Shown: positions 52,042 through 60,482 of the stretch, piece after piece | Layout of the letters: the number at the start of each line of letters is the position of its first letter | How positions within the stretch are numbered: the stretch's first letter is position 1 | NCBI RefSeq assembly: GCF_028657905.1 | Contig: NZ_CP117782.1 | Location: forward strand, 2,046,001-2,110,000 | DNA from: Burkholderia sp. FERM BP-3421 | GTDB taxonomy: Bacteria > Pseudomonadota > Gammaproteobacteria > Burkholderiales > Burkholderiaceae | DNA: 64,000 nucleotides | Direction of reading: 5' to 3' | Notes under the pieces: generated by a model | The model's input: the letters and a program-made list of their open reading frames with translations, nothing else | What the model was told of the DNA's origin: nothing | Database searches by the model: none | Program-made: the position numbers and the translations under genes

Positions 52042-54321
52042 TCAGTCGCGCACGCAATCGACGTAGTACTCGACGCGCCCGTTCATCTCTTCCGCGACGA
52101 GGCCGTGGATGTCGGTGTGGAAGCCCGGGAAGCGCGCGTTGAAATCGCGCGCGAACCGCAGGTAGTTGACGATGGTCTTGTTGAAGCGCTCGCCCGGGAT
52201 CAACAGCGGAATGCCCGGCGGGTAAGGCGTCAGCAGGATGCTCGTCACGCGGCCTTCCAGCTCGTCGAGCGGCACGCGATCGATCTCGCGGTGCGCGAGC
52301 TTCGCGAACGCATCCGACGGCTTCATCGCGGGCTCCATGTTCGACAGGTACATCTCGGTCGTCAGGCGAGCGATGTCGTTCGCGCGGTAGACGTCGTGGA
52401 TCTGCGCGCACAGGTCGCGCAGGCCGACGCGCTCGTAGATCGGGAACTGCGCGACGAATTCCGGCAGCACGCGCCACAGCGGCTGGTTGTTGTCGTAGTC
52501 GTCCTTGAACTGCTGCAGCTCGGTCACCATCGAGTTCCAGCGGCCCTTCGTGATGCCGATCGTGAACATGATGAAGAACGAGTACAGGCCGGTCTTCTCG
52601 ACGATGATGCCGTGCTCCGCCAGGTACTTCGTGACGATCGCCGCCGGAATCCCGGTCTCGCCGAACTCGCCGTCCACGTCGAGCCCCGGCGTGATGATCG
52701 TCGCCTTGATCGGATCGAGCATGTTGAAGCCTTCGGCGAGCGGGCCGAAGCCGTGCCAATGGTCGTTCGGCTGCAGGATCCAGTCCTCGCGCGAGCCGAT
52801 GCCCTCTTCCGCGAGATCGTCCGGCCCCCACACCGAGAAGAACCAGTCGTCGCCGTATTCGGCGTCGACCTTGCGCATCGCGCGGCGGAAGTCGATCGCC
52901 TCGGCGATCGATTCCTCGACGAGCGCCGTGCCGCCCGGCGGCTCCATCATCGCGGCCGCGACGTCGCACGACGCGATGATCGCGTACTGCGGGCTCGTCG
53001 AGGTGTGCATCAGGTACGCTTCGTTGAAGCGGTGCTTGTCGAAGGTGCGGTGTTCGGAATCCTGCACGACGATCTGCGAGGCCTGCGAGATGCCGGCCAG
53101 CAGCTTGTGGGTCGAGTGGGTCGCGAACACCAGCGCGCCGGTGCGCGGCCGGCCCGCGCCGATCGCGTGCATGTCCTGGTAGAACGGGTGGAACTCGGCG
53201 TGCGGCAGCCACGCTTCGTCGAAGTGCAGCGTGTCGAGCAGATCGCCCAGCAGATCCTTGATCTGCTCGACGTTGTAGACCACGCCGTCGTAGGTGCTCT
53301 GCGTGATCGTGAGAATCCGCGGCTTGAGGTTCGGGTTCTTCTTGAGCGCCTCGCGCGCGAACGGGTTCGCCTCGATCTTCTTGCGGATGTTCTCCGGCTT
53401 GAACTCGTCGCGCGGGATCGGGCCGATGATGCCGAAGTGGTTGCGGGTCGGCGTCAGGAACACCGGGATCGCATGCGTCATCGTGATCGCGTGCAGGATC
53501 GACTTGTGGCAGTTGCGATCGACCAGCACGATGTCGCCCGGCGCGACCGTCGCGTGCCAGACGATCTTGTTCGAGGTCGAGGTGCCGTTGGTGACGAAGA
53601 ACAGGTGGTCCGCGCTGAAGATGCGCGCCGCGTTGCGCTCCGAGGCCGCGACGGGGCCGGTGTGGTCGAGCAGCTGGCCGAGCTCGTCGACCGCGTTGCA
53701 GACGTCCGCGCGCAGCATGTTCTCGCCGAAGAACTGATGGAACATCTGGCCGAGCGGGTTCTTCAGGAACGCGACGCCGCCCGAGTGGCCCGGGCAGTGC
53801 CACGAGTACGAGCCCTCGTCCGCGTACTTGACGAGCTCCTTGAAGAACGGCGGCGCGAGCGAATCGAGATAGACCTTCGCCTCGCGGATGATGTGGCGCG
53901 CGACGAACTCCGGCGTGTCCTCGAACATGTGGATGAAGCCGTGCAGCTCGCGCAGGATGTCGTTCGGCAGATGCCGCGAGGTGCGCGTCTCGCCGTACAG
54001 GAAGATCGGGATGTCGCCGTTGCGGCGGCGCACTTCGGTCACGAACGCGCGCAGCTCGATGATCGCGGTCGCCAGCTCGGGCAGCTCGCCGTCCGCGCCG
54101 GTCTCGCCGAGCATCAGTTCGTCGTCGTCGAGCGACAGGATGAAGCACGACGCGCGGCTCGACTGCTGCGCGAACGAGGTCAGGTCGCCGTAGCTCGTGA
54201 GGCCGAGGACTTCCACCCCTTCCTTCTCGATCGCTTCCGCCAGCGCCCGGATGCCGGACCCGGAAATATTTTCGGAGCGGAAATCTTCGTCGATGATGAC
54301 GACGGGAAAACGAAACTTCAT
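52042..54321 (-). CDS. Orn/Lys/Arg decarboxylase, PLP-dependent, AdiA-like
   Basis: The 759 aa enzyme has the N-terminal wing (response-regulator-like, about 1-130), a core fold type I domain with the PLP Lys in FATHSTHKLLAG and FDEAWLPHAEFHP, and the C-terminal domain. Size and HSTHK are closest to the biodegradative arginine decarboxylase (755 aa in E. coli), but Burkholderia relatives are called Arg/Lys/Orn decarboxylase and specificity is not proven. It makes polyamine precursors or consumes protons under acid stress. No antiporter gene is adjacent. Confidence 0.92.
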   Translation of the reverse strand: MKFRFPVVIIDEDFRSENISGSGIRALAEAIEKEGVEVLGLTSYGDLTSFAQQSSRASCFILSLDDDELMLGETGADGELPELATAIIELRAFVTEVRRRNGDIPIFLYGETRTSRHLPNDILRELHGFIHMFEDTPEFVARHIIREAKVYLDSLAPPFFKELVKYADEGSYSWHCPGHSGGVAFLKNPLGQMFHQFFGENMLRADVCNAVDELGQLLDHTGPVAASERNAARIFSADHLFFVTNGTSTSNKIVWHATVAPGDIVLVDRNCHKSILHAITMTHAIPVFLTPTRNHFGIIGPIPRDEFKPENIRKKIEANPFAREALKKNPNLKPRILTITQSTYDGVVYNVEQIKDLLGDLLDTLHFDEAWLPHAEFHPFYQDMHAIGAGRPRTGALVFATHSTHKLLAGISQASQIVVQDSEHRTFDKHRFNEAYLMHTSTSPQYAIIASCDVAAAMMEPPGGTALVEESIAEAIDFRRAMRKVDAEYGDDWFFSVWGPDDLAEEGIGSREDWILQPNDHWHGFGPLAEGFNMLDPIKATIITPGLDVDGEFGETGIPAAIVTKYLAEHGIIVEKTGLYSFFIMFTIGITKGRWNSMVTELQQFKDDYDNNQPLWRVLPEFVAQFPIYERVGLRDLCAQIHDVYRANDIARLTTEMYLSNMEPAMKPSDAFAKLAHREIDRVPLDELEGRVTSILLTPYPPGIPLLIPGERFNKTIVNYLRFARDFNARFPGFHTDIHGLVAEEMNGRVEYYVDCVRD

Positions 54322-54405
54322 GGGCGATTCTCCAAAAAGAAACGACCGCGGCGCATCACGCGCAGCGGTCACCCGGTAACTGGCGGTGTTCGATATACAA
54401 GCAGA

Positions 54406-54975
54406 TCAGGTTTTCGGGAGCGTGACACCCCGTTGCCCCTGATACTTGCCGCCGCGATCGGCGTACGACACCTCGCACACCTCGTCGCTCTCGAAGAAGA
54501 GGACCTGTGCGACGCCTTCGTTCGCGTAGATCTTCGCGGGCAGCGGCGTGGTGTTCGAGAACTCGAGCGTCACGTAGCCTTCCCACTCGGGCTCGAACGG
54601 CGTGACGTTGACGATGATCCCGCAGCGCGCGTAGGTCGACTTGCCGAGGCACACGGTCAGCACCGTGCGCGGGATCCGGAAGTACTCGACCGTGCGCGCG
54701 AGCGCGAACGAATTCGGCGGGATGATGCAGACGTCGCCCTTGAAGTCGACGAACGAACCTTCGTCGAAGTTCTTCGGGTCGACGATCGTCGAATTGATGT
54801 TGGTGAAGATCTTGAATTCGTCGGCGCAGCGGATGTCGTAGCCGTAGCTCGACGTGCCGTAGCTGACGATCCTGCGCCCGTCCTCGGACGCGCGGACCTG
54901 ACCGGGCACGAACGGCTCGATCATCTTGTGCTCTTCGGCCATGCGCCGAATCCACTTGTCGGACTTGATGCTCAT
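54406..54975 (-). CDS. dcd: dCTP deaminase
   Basis: The enzyme deaminates dCTP to dUTP and so feeds dTMP synthesis. The 189 aa length is standard. The catalytic region includes SYGYDIRC near residue 42, FALARTVEYFRIP with the active-site residues, and GKSTYARCGI. It belongs to the dUTPase superfamily and acts as a trimer. It is upstream of and co-directional with the decarboxylase, separated by 84 bases. Confidence 0.96.
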   Translation of the reverse strand: MSIKSDKWIRRMAEEHKMIEPFVPGQVRASEDGRRIVSYGTSSYGYDIRCADEFKIFTNINSTIVDPKNFDEGSFVDFKGDVCIIPPNSFALARTVEYFRIPRTVLTVCLGKSTYARCGIIVNVTPFEPEWEGYVTLEFSNTTPLPAKIYANEGVAQVLFFESDEVCEVSYADRGGKYQGQRGVTLPKT

Positions 54976-55072
54976 AAAAAAGCGCCAGAAAACGAGGAAG
55001 GAGGCCGGCCGACGGACGGCGGCCGCGAAAGGCGCACATTTTACGCGATCGGCGCCGCGTCGACGCGGCGCT

Positions 55073-55612
55073 TTACGGACGAATCACGCCGCACGCGAGA
55101 CCGGGGCCCGCGCCGTGCTGCGGAAACAGCGGATCGCTCGCGTCGCGATGCACGAGCACCGACCGCGCGAGCACCGAGCGCACCCCGTCGAGCGCGACGT
55201 CCGGCGCGACGATGAAGCCCGCCGCGACGCCGTTCGCATCCGCGTGGATGTTGCCGAGATCGCCGCCGACGCGCGCGCCCGCGCGCAGCCGGTCGGCCGC
55301 GGGCGAGAACACGGGGCCCGCGCTCGAGCCGTCGCCCGCGTTGCAGTCGCCGCGCTCGTGAACCTGCAGCGCGTGGTCGCTGTTCGGCGGCAGCCCGGAG
55401 AAGTTGTAGGTGACCTGCACGCCATCCGGCCGCTCGACGAAGGTCACGGTGCCGCGCGCCTGGCTGCCGACCGTCGGCTGCAGCATCGCGTCGGCCCGCT
55501 TCTCGTGCTGCGACGCGAACGACGTGCAGCCGGCCAGCATGCCGCCGGCGGCCAGGAGGGCGAGCACGCCGCGCGCGAGGCGGCCAAATGCGCCGTCGAG
55601 TCGTGGTTTCAT
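55073..55612 (-). CDS. SodC-like lipoprotein with degenerate metal site
   Basis: The 179 aa protein has a lipoprotein signal with lipobox LAGC (Cys29) and aligns with Cu/Zn superoxide dismutase over about 52-178, including GDLGNIHADANG and LACGVI. Disulphide Cys90-Cys174 is kept. Of the metal ligands only the equivalents of His48 (His85), Asp83 (Asp118) and His120 (His155) remain; His46 is Gln83, bridging His63 is Val101, the two remaining Zn His are absent, and catalytic Arg143 is replaced near Gly171. So normal dismutase activity is unlikely. Some Burkholderia genes of this type are named sodC. Start 55612 is set by the lipoprotein signal. Confidence 0.85.
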   Translation of the reverse strand: MKPRLDGAFGRLARGVLALLAAGGMLAGCTSFASQHEKRADAMLQPTVGSQARGTVTFVERPDGVQVTYNFSGLPPNSDHALQVHERGDCNAGDGSSAGPVFSPAADRLRAGARVGGDLGNIHADANGVAAGFIVAPDVALDGVRSVLARSVLVHRDASDPLFPQHGAGPGLACGVIRP

Positions 55613-55748
55613 GCGTTCCTCATGCCGGCTGATGCGCGCGGGGTGGCGCGCCGCGCCCGCCGGACGGGTAAGTGGACCTGGAAAAGTCGACATCATACCG
55701 CGCCTCGTCGCGCTTAAAACAGCGGCACCCCCCGTCCGGCAAGGCATT

Positions 55749-56837
55749 TTACGTATTTTGAACAACGATGCTCGGGAACTTCGAGGTCATGTCCTTCGCG
55801 CGCTCGGCAATCGCGATCGCCACGCTGCGCGCGATCGCGCGATAGCGTTCGGCGAGCGCGCCGCCCGGATCCGCGACCACGGTGGGCGTGCCGCTGTCCG
55901 CCTGCTCGCGGATCGCGATGTCGAGCGGCAGGCTGCCGAGCACCTTCACCCCGTAATCCTGCGCCATGCGCGCGCCGCCGCCCGCGCCGAAGATCGGCTC
56001 TTCGTGGCCGCAGTTCGAACACACGTGGATGCTCATGTTCTCGACGATGCCGAGGATCGGGATGCCGACCTTCTCGAACATCTTGAGCCCCTTTTTCGCG
56101 TCGAGCAGCGCGATGTCCTGCGGCGTCGTCACGATCACCGCGCCCGTCACCGGCACGCGCTGCGCGAGCGTGAGCTGGATGTCGCCCGTGCCCGGCGGCA
56201 TGTCGACGATCAGGTAGTCGAGCGCCTGCCAGTTGGTCTGGCGCAGCAGCTGTTCGAGCGCCGAGGTCGCCATCGGGCCGCGCCACACCATCGGGTTGTC
56301 TTCCTCGATCAGGAAGCCGATCGAGTTCGCCTGCAGCCCATGCCCCACCATCGGGTTCATCGACTGGTTGTCGGGCGATTCCGGCCGCCCGTGGATGCCG
56401 AGCATGGTCGGCAGCGAGGGCCCATAGATGTCGGCGTCGAGCACGCCGACCGACGCGCCCTCGGCCGCGAGCGCGAGCGCGAGGTTGACCGCGGTGGTGC
56501 TCTTGCCCACCCCGCCCTTGCCGGACGCGACCGCCACGATGTTCTTCACGTTCGGCAGCAGTTTCACGCCGCGCTGCACCGTGTGCGCCACGATGTCCTG
56601 CGACACCGCGATGCGCGCCTCGCGCACGCCCGGCACCGCGGCCAGCGCCGCGGCGACCTGCCCGCGCACCGCCTCGAACTGGCTGCGCGCGGGATAGCCG
56701 AGCACGACCTCGAGCGTCACCGCGTCGCCGTCGATCGCGACATCGCGAATGCCCTTGTTCGCCGCATACGGGCGGCCGGTATTGGGGTCAGTGAGAGCCG
56801 CAAGTGCGGCGTCGACCAAAGCCCGGTCAATGCTCAT
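55749..56837 (-). CDS. apbC: Iron-sulfur cluster carrier ApbC (Mrp family)
   Basis: The 362 aa protein has an N-terminal MIP18-like domain (about 1-80), the deviant Walker A SGKGGVGKST at 105-114, DADIYGPSLPTM, VDMPPGTGD and the cluster-binding CSNCGH. It carries Fe-S clusters to target proteins in the cytoplasm. ATG 56837 follows GGAG by 6 bases; the frame is open 159 bases further without support. Divergent from the OmpA-like gene across about 320 bases that hold no gene I can see. Confidence 0.94.
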   Translation of the reverse strand: MSIDRALVDAALAALTDPNTGRPYAANKGIRDVAIDGDAVTLEVVLGYPARSQFEAVRGQVAAALAAVPGVREARIAVSQDIVAHTVQRGVKLLPNVKNIVAVASGKGGVGKSTTAVNLALALAAEGASVGVLDADIYGPSLPTMLGIHGRPESPDNQSMNPMVGHGLQANSIGFLIEEDNPMVWRGPMATSALEQLLRQTNWQALDYLIVDMPPGTGDIQLTLAQRVPVTGAVIVTTPQDIALLDAKKGLKMFEKVGIPILGIVENMSIHVCSNCGHEEPIFGAGGGARMAQDYGVKVLGSLPLDIAIREQADSGTPTVVADPGGALAERYRAIARSVAIAIAERAKDMTSKFPSIVVQNT

Positions 56838-57156
56838 CGATACTCCGTGGGAAGAACGTCGCTTAAAAGCGCCCAAATCATCAATAATCTTCAAATAACG
56901 GGGCTGAAAGCGGGAAAAGTGAAAAAATGTGTTGCACGCCATTGCGCGGCGACGCGTTGCGGCGCACGCTTCGCGGGCGGCGCAGATCGGGGCCATATCC
57001 GCCCCGTAGCGCCTATATTGTAGAGGCTGAGGCGACGCCCTGTCCGAACGGCCATCGTGATGGTCGGGGTTTGCCGCGCGGCGCAGGCGGCCTCGGCCGC
57101 CAAGCAGTGCTTATTTGTGTCCTTGTCGACTCGATCTATCCAGAGAGGAATCCAAC

Positions 57157-57807
57157 ATGAATACCAAAATCGCGATGCGCTTGTCCGTTTTCGCTCTCGC
57201 CGGCGCCATGCTGGCAGGTTGCGCGACGCCGCAGGGCAATAACACGGCGGTCGGCACCGGCGCGGGCGCCGCGCTCGGCGCCGGGATCGGTGCGCTCGCG
57301 GGCGGCGGCAAGGGCGCGGCGATCGGCGCGGGCGTCGGCGCGCTGGTCGGCGGCGTGACGGGTTACAACTGGCAGGCGATCAAGAACAAGCTCGCGCCGT
57401 CGGCGCAGCAGACGGGCACCCAGGTCACCGAGCAGCCGGACGGCTCGCTCAAGCTGAACGTGCCGAGTTCGGTCACGTTCGCGACCAACCAGTACGCGAT
57501 CACGCCCGCCTTCGCGCCGCTGCTCAACGACCTCGCGTCGACCTTGAACCAGAACCCGCAGATCACCGCGTCGGTGGTCGGCTACACGGACAGCACCGGC
57601 TCGGCGCCGTACAACCAGACGCTGTCGCAGAACCGCGCGCAGAGCACGGTGACCGCGCTGGTGCAGCGCGGCGTGGCGGGCGGCCGCCTGTCCGCGCAAG
57701 GCATGGGCGCGTCGAACCCGATCGCCGACAACGCGACCGAGGCCGGCCGCGCGCAGAACCGCCGCGTCGAGATCTACCTGCGCGCGCCGCAACAGCCGGC
57801 GCAGTAA
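57157..57807 (+). CDS. OmpA-like lipoprotein with Gly-zipper
   Basis: The 216 aa protein has a lipobox LAGC (Cys22), a Gly-zipper hairpin at about 33-66 (GAGAALGAGIGALAGG, GAGVGALVGG) and an OmpA C-terminal domain at about 95-215 with VVGYTDSTGS and AQNRRVEIYL for peptidoglycan binding. This is the YiaD/Pal-like layout. AGAGAGGA precedes the ATG. It links the outer membrane to the wall. Confidence 0.92.
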   Translation: MNTKIAMRLSVFALAGAMLAGCATPQGNNTAVGTGAGAALGAGIGALAGGGKGAAIGAGVGALVGGVTGYNWQAIKNKLAPSAQQTGTQVTEQPDGSLKLNVPSSVTFATNQYAITPAFAPLLNDLASTLNQNPQITASVVGYTDSTGSAPYNQTLSQNRAQSTVTALVQRGVAGGRLSAQGMGASNPIADNATEAGRAQNRRVEIYLRAPQQPAQ

Positions 57808-58238
57808 GCACGACGCCCCGGGAGACGCCGCGCGCGGCGCGCCGAGCCCCGCCGGACAAGGCTCGGCGGGCGTCTGGCAAGAAATCGAAAAAATCTTCGA
57901 ACTTCCTCGACGCCCACCGGTCTTTCTATACGGTACGTGGCTGGTGCTGCCGGCGCGTCACCATTCTCCTCTTGTCGTTGTTGCTCCGGGGCCGAATCCG
58001 CCCCGGTTTTTTTTGCCTGTCGTTTCCCTTGCGCAGCGCAGCATCGGCATCGTTTTCCGGTGCCTCCGCGCGTCTTGGCGCCCGTCCCCCATCCCGCGCC
58101 GCCGCCCGCTTCCCCCGTCCTGGGTTCGTCCCCGTCCCGCGCCGGACCGTCCACCGCCCCCGGCGAACGGCGGGCAAACCCGCGCCTGCTAGAATCGCAG
58201 CTTCCCCGAGATCGTCTCCACTGCCTTCTACCGACCCT
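57808..58238. other. 431-base gap before metG, terminator only
   Basis: The gap holds a 9-base inverted repeat (57840-57848 with 57860-57868) just after the OmpA-like gene and a strong terminator at 57986-58014. The rest, up to the metG start, is Pro/Arg-rich in translation and has no clear gene. Confidence 0.5.
57986..58014 (+). terminator. Rho-independent terminator downstream of the OmpA-like gene
   Basis: The arms CCGGGGC and GCCCCGG enclose a 7-base loop and are followed by eight T. It lies 179 bases after the stop, so a transcript with a long 3' part, or a small RNA, may end here. Confidence 0.88.
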
Positions 58239-60371
58239 ATGTCCGCCTCCGACCTCACTTCCGCGCCCGCCGACGCACCGCACGCCCGCCGCCAGATCCT
58301 CGTCACGTCCGCGCTGCCCTATGCGAACGGACAGATCCACATCGGCCATCTGGTCGAATACATCCAGACCGACATCTGGGTGCGGGCGCTGCGCATGCAC
58401 GGCCACGAGGTCTATTACATCGGCGCCGACGACACCCACGGCACGCCCATCATGCTGCGCGCCGAGCAGGAAGGCCTGACGCCGAAGCAGCTGATCGAGC
58501 GCGTGTGGCGCGAGCACAAGCGCGACTTCGACAGCTACGGGATTTCGTTCGACAACTTCTACACGACCGACTCCGACGAGAACCGCGTGCTGAGCGAGCA
58601 GATCTATCTCGCGCTCAAGGACGCCGGCCTGATCGCCGAACGCGAGATCGAGCAGGCCTACGACCCGGTCAAGCAGATGTTCCTGCCGGACCGCTTCATC
58701 AAGGGCGAGTGCCCGAAGTGCCACGCGAAGGACCAGTACGGCGACAACTGCGAGGTGTGCGGCAGCACCTATCAGCCGACCGACCTGCTCAACCCGTATT
58801 CGGTCGTGTCGGGCGCGGCGCCCGAGCGCCGCAAGTCGGTGCACTACTTCTTCCGCCTCTCCGATCCGCGCTGCGAGTCGTTCCTGCGCAGCTGGGTGAG
58901 CGGCCTCGCGCAAGCCGAGGCGACCAACAAGATGCGCGAATGGCTCGGCGACGCCGGCGAGGCGAAGCTCGCCGACTGGGACATCTCGCGCGACGCGCCG
59001 TACTTCGGCTTCGAGATCCCGGGCGCGCCCGGCAAGTATTTCTACGTGTGGCTCGACGCGCCCGTCGGCTATTACGCGAGCTTCAAGAACCTGTGCGCGC
59101 AGCGCGGCATCGATTTCGACGCCTGGGTCCGCCAGGACAGCACGACCGAGCAGTACCACTTCATCGGCAAGGACATCCTGTATTTCCACACGCTGTTCTG
59201 GCCCGCGATGCTCGAATTCTCCGGCCATCGCACGCCGACCAACGTGTTCGCGCACGGCTTCCTGACCGTCGACGGCGCGAAGATGTCGAAGTCGCGCGGC
59301 ACCTTCATCACCGCGCAAAGCTACATCGACGCCGGCCTCAACCCGGAGTGGCTGCGCTACTACTTCGCCGCGAAGCTCAACGCGACGATGGAAGACCTCG
59401 ACCTGAACCTCGAGGACTTCCAGGCGCGCGTCAACAGCGACCTGATCGGCAAGTACGTGAACATCGCAAGCCGCGCCGCGGGCTTCCTGCTCAAGCGCTT
59501 CGACGGCCGCGTGCAGGACAGCGCGATGAACCATCCGCTGCTCGCGACGCTGCGCGACGCGATCCCCGCCATCGCCGCCCACTACGAGGCGCGCGAATAC
59601 GGCCGCGCGCTGCGTCACGCGATGGAACTCGCCGATGCGGTGAACGCCTACGTCGATACGGCGAAGCCGTGGGAACAGGCCAAGGATCCCGCCAACGCGG
59701 TCGCGCTGCACGAGACCTGCAGCGTGAGCCTCGAAGCGTTCCGCCTGCTCACGCTCGCGCTGAAGCCGGTGTTGCCGGGCGTCGCGGCCGCCGTCGAACA
59801 GTTCTTCGGGATCGAGCCGCTCGTGTGGTCGGACGCCGCGCGCCCGCTGTCGTCGACGCAGCCGATCCGCGCGTACCAGCATCTGATGACGCGCGTCGAT
59901 CCGAAGCAGATCGAGGCGCTCCTCGCGGCGAACCGCGGCTCGCTGCAAGGCGCGGAAGCCGCGGCGCAGCCCGCGCGCAAGGACGCGAAGCCCGCCGCCA
60001 AGGCCGCGGCGCCCGCGGCCGGCGACGAGCCGTTCATCACGATCGACGATTTCGCGAAGGTCGACCTGCGCATCGCGAAGATCGTCGCGTGCCAGGCGGT
60101 CGAAGGATCGGACAAGCTGCTGCAACTGACGCTCGACATCGGCGAGGACAAGACCCGCAACGTGTTCTCGGGCATCAAGTCCGCATATCAGCCCGAGCAG
60201 CTCGTCGGCAAGCTCACGGTGATGGTCGCGAACCTCGCGCCGCGCAAGATGAAGTTCGGCCTGTCGGAAGGGATGGTGCTCGCGGCCTCCGCCGCGGACG
60301 AGAAGGCCGAACCGGGCCTGTACATCCTCGAACCGCACGGCGGCGCGAAGCCCGGCATGCGCGTGAAGTAA
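58239..60371 (+). CDS. metG: Methionyl-tRNA synthetase
   Basis: The enzyme charges tRNA-Met. The 710 aa chain has HIGH at 34-37, a zinc knuckle CPKCHAKDQYGDNCEVC (about residues 153-169), KMSKS near 348, and a C-terminal EMAP/Trbp-like tRNA-binding domain (about 600-710) after an Ala/Lys-rich linker. This is the homodimeric long form. Start 58239 gives the normal N-terminus (RRQILVTSALPYANG); no strong ribosome binding site is seen. Confidence 0.96.
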   Translation: MSASDLTSAPADAPHARRQILVTSALPYANGQIHIGHLVEYIQTDIWVRALRMHGHEVYYIGADDTHGTPIMLRAEQEGLTPKQLIERVWREHKRDFDSYGISFDNFYTTDSDENRVLSEQIYLALKDAGLIAEREIEQAYDPVKQMFLPDRFIKGECPKCHAKDQYGDNCEVCGSTYQPTDLLNPYSVVSGAAPERRKSVHYFFRLSDPRCESFLRSWVSGLAQAEATNKMREWLGDAGEAKLADWDISRDAPYFGFEIPGAPGKYFYVWLDAPVGYYASFKNLCAQRGIDFDAWVRQDSTTEQYHFIGKDILYFHTLFWPAMLEFSGHRTPTNVFAHGFLTVDGAKMSKSRGTFITAQSYIDAGLNPEWLRYYFAAKLNATMEDLDLNLEDFQARVNSDLIGKYVNIASRAAGFLLKRFDGRVQDSAMNHPLLATLRDAIPAIAAHYEAREYGRALRHAMELADAVNAYVDTAKPWEQAKDPANAVALHETCSVSLEAFRLLTLALKPVLPGVAAAVEQFFGIEPLVWSDAARPLSSTQPIRAYQHLMTRVDPKQIEALLAANRGSLQGAEAAAQPARKDAKPAAKAAAPAAGDEPFITIDDFAKVDLRIAKIVACQAVEGSDKLLQLTLDIGEDKTRNVFSGIKSAYQPEQLVGKLTVMVANLAPRKMKFGLSEGMVLAASAADEKAEPGLYILEPHGGAKPGMRVK

Positions 60372-60446
60372 GCGCGCCCCGCGCAGCCGTCTGCGCCCGT
60401 TCGCGCCCGTTCGCGCGGGGCTTGGCGAACAGGCCGAGCCGCCCCG

Positions 60447-60482
60447 AAACGGCCCGATCCGCGTACGCCGATCGGGCCGTTT
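60447..60482. terminator. Bidirectional terminator between metG and the MscS gene
   Basis: Perfect 13-base arms AAACGGCCCGATC and GATCGGGCCGTTT enclose a 10-base loop that includes GCGTACGC. The plus strand continues with TTTC. It ends right at the stop codon of the convergent channel gene. Confidence 0.85.

Noticed and set aside
55073..55612. Fully active Cu/Zn superoxide dismutase
   Set aside because: Most metal ligands and the active-site Arg are not conserved in the visible alignment.
57972..58238. N-terminal extension of MetG
   Set aside because: It would run through the terminator at 57986-58014 and is not similar to MetG N-termini.
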